64,000 nucleotides of DNA from Ga0077527 sp964486865 (GTDB lineage: Bacteria > Pseudomonadota > Gammaproteobacteria > Burkholderiales > SG8-41). How positions within the stretch are numbered: position 1 is the stretch's first letter; every line of letters starts with the position of its first letter. Below, piece by piece: positions 58,864-64,000 of the stretch. The DNA lies in NCBI GenBank assembly GCA_964486865.1, contig CAZAOZ010000002.1, forward strand, positions 110,457-174,456, read 5' to 3'. The notes beneath the pieces are model-generated. The model worked only from the letters and a program-made list of their open reading frames with translations, ran no database searches and was not told where the DNA came from. Made by a program: the position numbers and the translations under genes.

Positions 58864-58943
58864 AAACCGCCGCACATGCCCTCTGCGCTTTTGGCAATTC
58901 AGCCGGGAGCGTTGTCAATCACGGGTTATGCGGCAAATACCGC

Positions 58944-59834
58944 ATGATCACACCCCGCTCCAAAGAATGGCTGGCGCTCGTTGCGCTGTTTGCCGGCGCC
59001 ACCGCGATCGCCACTGCGCCGCTGTTCGTGCGCTTCAGCGAAACCGGCCCCGTCGCCACGGCGTTCTGGCGCGTGTTTCTCGCGCTGCCCGTGCTGTGGA
59101 TCTGGGCAATGGCCGCGGACAGCCGCGGCCATTGGCACAACGCGCGCGCGCATCCGCGCATGCTGCTGCTGATCGGCCTGTTTTTCGCCGGTGACCTTGC
59201 CGTGTGGCACTGGTCCATCGTGCTGACGTCGATTGCCAATGCCACGCTGCTCGCCAATCTCGCGCCGATTTTCGTCACCGCAGTCGCGTGGCTTGTTTTC
59301 CGCAACACGCCGCGCCCGCTGTTCATCACCGGCCTGGTCGCGGCGATTGCAGGCACGGCCCTGCTGATCGGCCCGAACTTTGGTCGCAGCGGCAACGCCC
59401 CGCTGGGCGATGCACTGGGCATCATCACCGCCCTGTTCTATGCCGCCTACCAGATCGCCGTGACGCGGCTGCGTGCGACGGTTTCCACCGCCAGCCTGAT
59501 GGCGTGGAGCAGCACCGCAATGGCCGCCGTTCTGCTGCCGATTGCGTGGCTGTCGGGCGAGCAGGTTCTGCCGCAGACTGCCGCGGGCTGGACCACCGTG
59601 ATTGCGCTGGCACTGATCGCCCAGGCAGCGGGCCAGAGCCTGATCGCTTGGGCAATGGCTCATTTGCCCGCAACGTTTTCTTCAGTGGGTTTGCTGTGGC
59701 AGCCGGTTGCCGCCACGCTGCTGGCGTGGCTGCTGATCGGCGAGGCCGTAAGTACGCTGCAGTTCGCCGGCGGCTTGCTGGTACTGGCGGGCATTGCGCT
59801 GGCACGGCGCAGCGCGAATAAAAACAGCGATTAA
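58944..59834 (+). CDS. EamA-family (DMT) transporter
   Basis: 296 aa inner-membrane exporter. About ten transmembrane helices in two EamA halves: from LVALFAGATAIATAPLFVRF to the IAGTALLIGP region, and from ITALFYAAYQIAV to FAGGLLVLAGIALARR. Substrates in the family are amino acids, nucleosides and other metabolites. A small hairpin (58928-58945) covers the start codon and no Shine-Dalgarno is clear. Confidence 0.92.
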   Translation: MITPRSKEWLALVALFAGATAIATAPLFVRFSETGPVATAFWRVFLALPVLWIWAMAADSRGHWHNARAHPRMLLLIGLFFAGDLAVWHWSIVLTSIANATLLANLAPIFVTAVAWLVFRNTPRPLFITGLVAAIAGTALLIGPNFGRSGNAPLGDALGIITALFYAAYQIAVTRLRATVSTASLMAWSSTAMAAVLLPIAWLSGEQVLPQTAAGWTTVIALALIAQAAGQSLIAWAMAHLPATFSSVGLLWQPVAATLLAWLLIGEAVSTLQFAGGLLVLAGIALARRSANKNSD

Positions 59835-59865
59835 AACTGTTTTCTGTCCGGCAGGCGGCGCCGGA

Positions 59866-60252
59866 TCAGCCGTCGATTTTCTTTTTGAGTTTCGCCTGAT
59901 ACTTGTCGAGATCGACAATAAAGCGGTCATGCTCGCATTCGCCGACCTGCTCGATATCGTCAAACACCTTGATTTTGAAACTCAGCCGGCGGCGATCAAC
60001 ACCGACCAGATCGACTTCGGCGCGCACCCGCTTGCCCATCGGCGTCGGCCCCAGATGGCGGATGGTGACCACGATGCCCACCTGCCCTTGCCCCGGCTGG
60101 AGGTGCGGCGCCACCAGTTGACTCGCGGCGCTTTCGCAAAATTGCACCATCGACGGTGTCGAAAACACCCTGTACTCGCCGCGCTGCGTGGTCATCGCTT
60201 CCGTGACTTCACGCTCGACGCTGAGTTTCATGCCAACCTGCAATGCTTCCAT
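59866..60252 (-). CDS. Thioesterase-like hotdog protein (FlK type)
   Basis: 128 aa single hotdog domain: LSVEREVTEAMT, RVFSTPSMVQFCESAASQLV, TIRHLGPTPMGKRVRAEVDLV and FKIKVFDD. The layout resembles fluoroacetyl-CoA thioesterase FlK and related acyl-CoA thioesterases. Lys-rich C-terminus. No partner gene adjacent; substrate unknown. Convergent with the EamA gene. Confidence 0.85.
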   Translation of the reverse strand: MEALQVGMKLSVEREVTEAMTTQRGEYRVFSTPSMVQFCESAASQLVAPHLQPGQGQVGIVVTIRHLGPTPMGKRVRAEVDLVGVDRRRLSFKIKVFDDIEQVGECEHDRFIVDLDKYQAKLKKKIDG

Positions 60253-60297
60253 GCGCGCTCCGCTGTAACCAAATCCGGATTCTACCGGACGCTTGCA

Positions 60298-60328
60298 AAC
60301 AAACGGCCGCGGGACGCGGCCGTTTGTT
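60298..60328 (-). terminator. Intrinsic-type terminator of the 60344-60706 gene
   Basis: 14-bp perfect stem (AACAAACGGCCGCG with its complement) around a GGA loop. Read on the minus strand, the second arm runs into GTTTGTTTGC, a T-rich end. It starts 16 bp beyond the stop of the upstream minus-strand gene. Confidence 0.75.
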
Positions 60329-60343
60329 CAGGTGCAGAACGGA

Positions 60344-60706
60344 TCAGTCGCGCCGGCGTTCGCGATCACGGTCGCCGCGGCGCTTGCCCTCGTTGCCGGC
60401 TTTCTGCCTGTCGGTGCTTTCGCGGTGGATGCTGTGGCTTTGTTTGTCCTGCGCGCGCTCGATTCTGCGCCGCTCCTCCGGCGTAATTTTGCCGTCGGTT
60501 TTCGCCCTGTCTTCCATTTTCTGGATGCGCTGCTGGTTTTTCTGCAGACGGTCGGCTTCGGACTTGGTCAATTCGCCTTTCTTGATGCCTTCGTCAATGC
60601 GCTTTTGCTGATTGGCCTGGCGTTGGTCGATGCGGTCGGTCTGCGCCGTTGCAGCCAGCGGCAACGCAGCGACCATCAGCAACACGCTGAACAGGATGCG
60701 ATTCAT
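60344..60706 (-). CDS. Secreted highly charged helical protein
   Basis: 120 aa. Signal peptide RILFSVLLMVAALPLAATAQ. The rest is nearly all charged and polar, with DQRQANQQKRIDEGIKKGEL and EADRLQKNQQRIQKMEDRAK as probable helices and GKITPEERRRIERAQDKQS; it ends in an Arg/Asp-rich tail (RRGDRDRERRRD). Similar small periplasmic proteins are common and uncharacterised. A good GGAGAAGC precedes the start. Confidence 0.8.
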   Translation of the reverse strand: MNRILFSVLLMVAALPLAATAQTDRIDQRQANQQKRIDEGIKKGELTKSEADRLQKNQQRIQKMEDRAKTDGKITPEERRRIERAQDKQSHSIHRESTDRQKAGNEGKRRGDRDRERRRD

Positions 60707-60760
60707 GAGCTTCTCCTCCGGGGTGGCGCGGCCATGATGCCGCCGTCCTGATGAAACGCG

Positions 60761-60777
60761 ACGCCGGGTTCCGGCGT
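60761..60777 (-). terminator. Hairpin ACGCCGG-GTT-CCGGCGT
   Basis: 7-bp perfect stem with a 3-nt loop, in the 194-bp gap between the genes ending at 60901 and starting at 60706 (both minus). It could end the upstream transcript. On the minus strand it is followed by CGCGTTTCATC, so the T-tract is weak. The rest of the gap is AT-rich with no gene seen. Confidence 0.4.
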
Positions 60778-60900
60778 TTACCAGCCCGGTGTGGATTTAA
60801 TTTATCCAATAAAAACATATGGTTATAATGATTTCTCGGGTGGAAATCTTCGGCACGCTCCTGGGGCGGTTTCAAGTCCGCTCACGCCAGGAATCCGTGC

Positions 60901-61515
60901 CTACCAAAAAAACGGCACGATCATCGCCGTCACCATGATCATGAAAGGCAACACATACCACACGATCCGCCTGAACGTTCCCGTGCGGGTCACCGCCGGC
61001 CAGCCCGGATCCATGAATCCGAAAATGACGCCCCGGCCTTCCACGCTCTCCAGGCTCCACATGAGTCCGCCGCACAAATACAGCGCCGACGACGCAAAAA
61101 TGTTCGGCAACCAGGTGAGCGGATAATCCCCGTCCCTGAGCACCAGATACAAGTCATACGACCAACTCGCCGAAAACATCCAGACGCAGATCGCGATATA
61201 GGCATGGACCAGGGGTCGTTTGCCGCGCACGGCGAGATAGCAGGTGCCGACAGCCCAGGGTGCGGTGACATAAGTCAGCGCAGACATGAACGTCGCATCG
61301 ACGTAATCCCAGGTCGGGTCGCCGGTATAGGGCGCGATGACCACCATCCCCGTCGCCGCGACCAGAAAGCTCGTAACTTTCCAGCCTTGCAACAATCCCG
61401 CCCAGTACGGCCGCTGGAACAGCTCCAAAGCGTTCCTGAACCGGATCATCAGCAGAACCGCAAAGAGGCAGGCCAACCCCCACAGCGCCATGTAGATTAC
61501 GAAAAAATCTGCCAT
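60901..61515 (-). CDS. Multipass membrane protein of unknown function
   Basis: 204 aa with about five or six hydrophobic segments: FVIYMALWGLACLFAVLLMI, TSFLVAATGMVVIAPY, FMSALTYVTAPWAVGTCYLA, HAYIAICVWMFSAS, FASSALYLCGGLMWSL and WYVLPFMIMVTAMIVPFF. Loops are short, many Trp and Tyr. The family is not recognised. It is isolated, followed by a weak hairpin. Confidence 0.82.
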   Translation of the reverse strand: MADFFVIYMALWGLACLFAVLLMIRFRNALELFQRPYWAGLLQGWKVTSFLVAATGMVVIAPYTGDPTWDYVDATFMSALTYVTAPWAVGTCYLAVRGKRPLVHAYIAICVWMFSASWSYDLYLVLRDGDYPLTWLPNIFASSALYLCGGLMWSLESVEGRGVIFGFMDPGWPAVTRTGTFRRIVWYVLPFMIMVTAMIVPFFW

Positions 61516-61563
61516 GGATCCGTTTTCGCTCGCGGCAAAGCCGGTCTGCTTTCGCGCTGCTTG

Positions 61564-61803
61564 CTAGGTCTCTGGATAAGAGTCGAACGCGATGTCGTCC
61601 GCCGTGCAGCCCAATACCGTGGCCATGCTGTTGAGCGCGTCTTCGGTGAGCGGCACAACCTGGTAGTCGGCCTCAATGCCCTTGGCGGCCAAAAACGCTT
61701 TGGCCTTGTCGTTGGAAGTCCAGGTCACGACCAGATCGGGCTGGCCGCTGCCGGGGCTGCGGCTCACCGGAAAACCATCGGATTTGGTGACGATTGCAAA
61801 CAT
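61564..61803 (-). CDS. Small acidic protein of unknown function
   Basis: 79 aa. Start at ATG 61803 has GGAGGGG seven bases before it; a TTG two codons upstream is less likely. Sequence MFAIVTKSDGFPVSRSP..., TWTSNDKAKAFLAAKG, DALNSMATVLGCTADD; acidic, soluble and single-domain. Family not recognised. Confidence 0.72.
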   Translation of the reverse strand: MFAIVTKSDGFPVSRSPGSGQPDLVVTWTSNDKAKAFLAAKGIEADYQVVPLTEDALNSMATVLGCTADDIAFDSYPET

Positions 61804-61958
61804 GTCCAAGCCCCTCCACGCCAGTTCGGACCAGTTCGCCTAGTGTATCGGGTCTGGGCGTATTTTTGTCAAACCGGCCGGCTCAGGCAACCCGGCGGGA
61901 GCGGCCCTTCGCCATGCCGGCCATGGCACCCCGCACCGGTATGCCCCTGCTGCAGATG

Positions 61959-62879
61959 TCAGCCGTCGCGCTTCAGCACGGCCTCGATCTCCTCGACCGG
62001 CACCTTGATGTTCAGCCCGGCGCGCTCCTGCTGCAGGATCAGATAGGAACGGGAATCCCGTTTCTCCCAGCCGCGGTTGAGCGCCTCGGTCATTTCCGCA
62101 TAGGTCAGGTTGGCCAGCCGCATCGGCACGCCGATCTCGCGCGCAAGCTCGGTCGCCAGCGTGACGTCCTTGTGGGCGAGCGCCAGCGCAAAAGCGGGCG
62201 GATCGAACTTGCCCTGCAGGAACTGGTCGCCCATGCGGTCGAAGGAACGCTTGCGGCCCAGCGCGCCCTGGCGGATGGCGGCCCACAGCGGCAGCGGCTC
62301 GACGCCGGCCTTGACGCCCATGGTGAACAGTTCGGCCAGCGCCAGTTGCATCGCGTAGCCGGCGCAGTTGTGCACCAGCTTGGCCACCGAACCGGCGCCG
62401 ATCGCGCCGATGTAAATCACCTGGTCACCAACGGCATCGAGTACCTTGCGACAGCGATCAAACTCGATCTTGTCGCCACCGACCCACAGCGCCATCTTGC
62501 CGGACTTCGCGCCCGAGGGCCCGCCGCTGACCGGCGCGTCGAGCAGGGATACTTTTTTCTCCGCGAACCGGGCATGCAGTTCGCGCACCACTGTCGGCGA
62601 ATTGGTCGACAGGTCAAACCACACCGCGCCCGGACGCAGGGTCTTGATCAGGCCCTCGGCCACCGCCCTCACCTCCTTCGGCCCCGGCAGCGAGGTCATC
62701 ACGACGTCGGCGTCACGGCCAACGTCTTCGACCGTGGCCGCCCAGGTTGCGCCGCCCCGTATGTGCGGTGCAGCCGCCTCTTTGCGCACATCATGCACCG
62801 TCAGCGCAAAGCCGCCCTTCATCGCATTGAGCGCGATCGACGCGCCCATCGTGCCCAGCCCTATGAATCCCACGCGCAT
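61959..62879 (-). CDS. Beta-hydroxyacid dehydrogenase (3-hydroxyisobutyrate dehydrogenase family)
   Basis: 306 aa. Rossmann fold RVGFIGLGTMGASIALNAMKGG; substrate loop DAPVSGGPSGAKSGKMALWVGGD; catalytic Lys in GAGSVAKLVHNCAGY. AAGGG lies 6 bp before the ATG at 62879; the ATG two codons earlier has no spacing. Family members oxidise 3-hydroxyisobutyrate, tartronate semialdehyde or similar. It follows a Bug receptor gene on the same strand, so it probably works on the acid that this receptor binds. Confidence 0.93.
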   Translation of the reverse strand: MRVGFIGLGTMGASIALNAMKGGFALTVHDVRKEAAAPHIRGGATWAATVEDVGRDADVVMTSLPGPKEVRAVAEGLIKTLRPGAVWFDLSTNSPTVVRELHARFAEKKVSLLDAPVSGGPSGAKSGKMALWVGGDKIEFDRCRKVLDAVGDQVIYIGAIGAGSVAKLVHNCAGYAMQLALAELFTMGVKAGVEPLPLWAAIRQGALGRKRSFDRMGDQFLQGKFDPPAFALALAHKDVTLATELAREIGVPMRLANLTYAEMTEALNRGWEKRDSRSYLILQQERAGLNIKVPVEEIEAVLKRDG

Positions 62880-62915
62880 ATGCATCCCTTTCGTTGTTCC
62901 GATATTGATCGTTGT

Positions 62916-63923
62916 TCAGTCGGCCTTGATGCCGGCAGCCGCCACCACGCGCTCCCACTTGGCAATTTCGGCATGGATGTGTTTCTGGAATTCCGCCGGT
63001 GCCGAGCCGATGGGCTCGACTCCGTCTTTCTGCAGCCGCTCGGTCAGTTCGGGCGTGCGCAACGCCTCGACGATGCCGCGGTTAAGCCGGTCGATGACCG
63101 GCTTGCGCGTCGCGACTGGTGCGAGCACGCCGTACCAGTTCGTGACTTCGTAGCCCGCAATGCCGGCCTCCGCGACGGACGGCAGATCGGGCAGTGCCGG
63201 CGAACGCTGCGGGCTGGTCACCGCCAGCGGCCGCAGGCGCCCGGGCTTGATGTGCGGCACCGATTCCAGCGGCGTCGCGAACACCATGCTGATGTGCCCG
63301 GCCAACACATCGGCCAGCGCAGGACCGCCGCCCTTGTAGGCCACGTGCAGCAGGTTCGCGCCCGTCGAGGTCGCCAGCAGCGCGCCCGAAAGATGCTGCA
63401 GGCTGCCCTGGCCGGCCGAGCCGTACGTCAGGCTGCCGGGCTTCGCCTTGGCCAGCGCAATCAGCTCCGGTATCGATTTCGCCGGCACGGCAGGGTGCAG
63501 CACCAGCACGTACGACTGTCGCGTCATCTGCGTCACCGGCGTGAAATCCCTGATCAGGTCATAGGACAGCCTGCCGCGGTGCGTCGCCCGTCGCGCGGTA
63601 TGCGTGCCGCTGATCATCGTGATCGTGTAGCCGTCGGGCTGCGATCGCGCCGCCATTTCCAGGCCGACGGCACCGGTGCCGCCCGGGCGGTTGTCGACCA
63701 CGACCGACTGCCCCCAGATCGCGTTCAGTTTCTGCGCGACTGCGCGCACCGTAATGTCCGCGCCGCCGCCGGGCGCGAGCGGGATCATGAACCGCACCGG
63801 CCGCGACGGAAACCCCTGCGCGTATGCGGCCGGCGCACACAGCGCGGCCAGCAGGATAAAAACAGGATATGAACGCAGCAACCCGGGGGCGCAGGCGTAT
63901 ACGGCAGAATCCGACGTATTCAT
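62916..63923 (-). CDS. Bug/TctC-family periplasmic solute receptor (5)
   Basis: 335 aa. Signal peptide around SYPVFILLAALCAPAAYAQ, then FPSRPVRFMIPLAPGGGADI, VVVDNRPGGTGAVGLEMA, RSQPDGYTITM, LHVAYKGGGPALADVL. The strong Shine-Dalgarno GGAGGAGG stands before the ATG. It is the first gene of a two-gene set with the beta-hydroxyacid dehydrogenase. Confidence 0.94.
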   Translation of the reverse strand: MNTSDSAVYACAPGLLRSYPVFILLAALCAPAAYAQGFPSRPVRFMIPLAPGGGADITVRAVAQKLNAIWGQSVVVDNRPGGTGAVGLEMAARSQPDGYTITMISGTHTARRATHRGRLSYDLIRDFTPVTQMTRQSYVLVLHPAVPAKSIPELIALAKAKPGSLTYGSAGQGSLQHLSGALLATSTGANLLHVAYKGGGPALADVLAGHISMVFATPLESVPHIKPGRLRPLAVTSPQRSPALPDLPSVAEAGIAGYEVTNWYGVLAPVATRKPVIDRLNRGIVEALRTPELTERLQKDGVEPIGSAPAEFQKHIHAEIAKWERVVAAAGIKAD

Positions 63924-64000
63924 GCAACACCTCCTCCATAAGACGGGGCGGTTTCAAATACCAAGTGCAACGATAGGTTCCAGTGTAATGCCCTTGTTGA

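Overview
The window is about 64 kb of GC-rich, densely packed bacterial chromosome. Gene content points to a betaproteobacterium, most likely in or near the Burkholderiales or Rhodocyclales. The main evidence is five Bug/TctC-type solute receptors, the dusB-fis pair, the lptD-surA-pdxA-rsmA block next to amgK-murU, hemL beside thiD/thiE, and an E. coli-like Ni-type glyoxalase I. No tRNA, rRNA, CRISPR array, transposase or prophage gene was recognised.

Region 1 (1-31106) is mostly housekeeping. It starts with the end of a sensor histidine kinase that overlaps a Ser/Thr kinase carrying two receiver domains. The minus strand then has hemF, purD, purH, fis, dusB, a UbiH-type hydroxylase, pepP, murU and amgK. 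The plus strand has lptD, surA, pdxA and rsmA, then thiD-thiE-hemL with overlapping ends, and an RluF-type pseudouridine synthase. A second minus-strand stretch holds small enzymes, a glycosyltransferase, a Sua5-type threonylcarbamoyl-AMP synthase, a double-domain dCTP deaminase, purC, purK and purE.

Region 2 (31397-47829) is a plus-strand catabolic block. It holds an atypical SDR, two MmgE/PrpD proteins, an SMP-30 lactonase, two Bug receptors, an acyl-CoA dehydrogenase, an NDP-forming acyl-CoA synthetase, a PEP-mutase/isocitrate-lyase family lyase, a secreted gamma-glutamyltransferase, leuC, leuD and corA. The notable gene is a peroxiredoxin-like one at 39009-39527. Its peroxidatic Cys codon is an in-frame TGA, followed by a hairpin that fits the bacterial SECIS rules, so it is a good selenoprotein candidate.

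Region 3 (47820-53600) is accessory: a HI0933-type flavoprotein, a higBA toxin-antitoxin pair with a palindromic operator, a broken DUF488 gene, a large unknown protein, three overlapping or adjacent small lipoproteins, and a secreted protein built of four 21-residue repeats.

Region 4 (53634-64000) has dapE, a 2-hydroxyacid dehydrogenase with two Bug receptors and an enoyl-CoA hydratase, an EamA transporter, several small unknown proteins, and a beta-hydroxyacid dehydrogenase with a fifth Bug receptor.

A family of 130-165 bp palindromic elements made of 9-bp CACAGAGNN units occurs five times (near 21.8, 27.1, 30.5, 36.8 and 46.1 kb). Four copies lie between genes read in the same direction, close to a stop codon.
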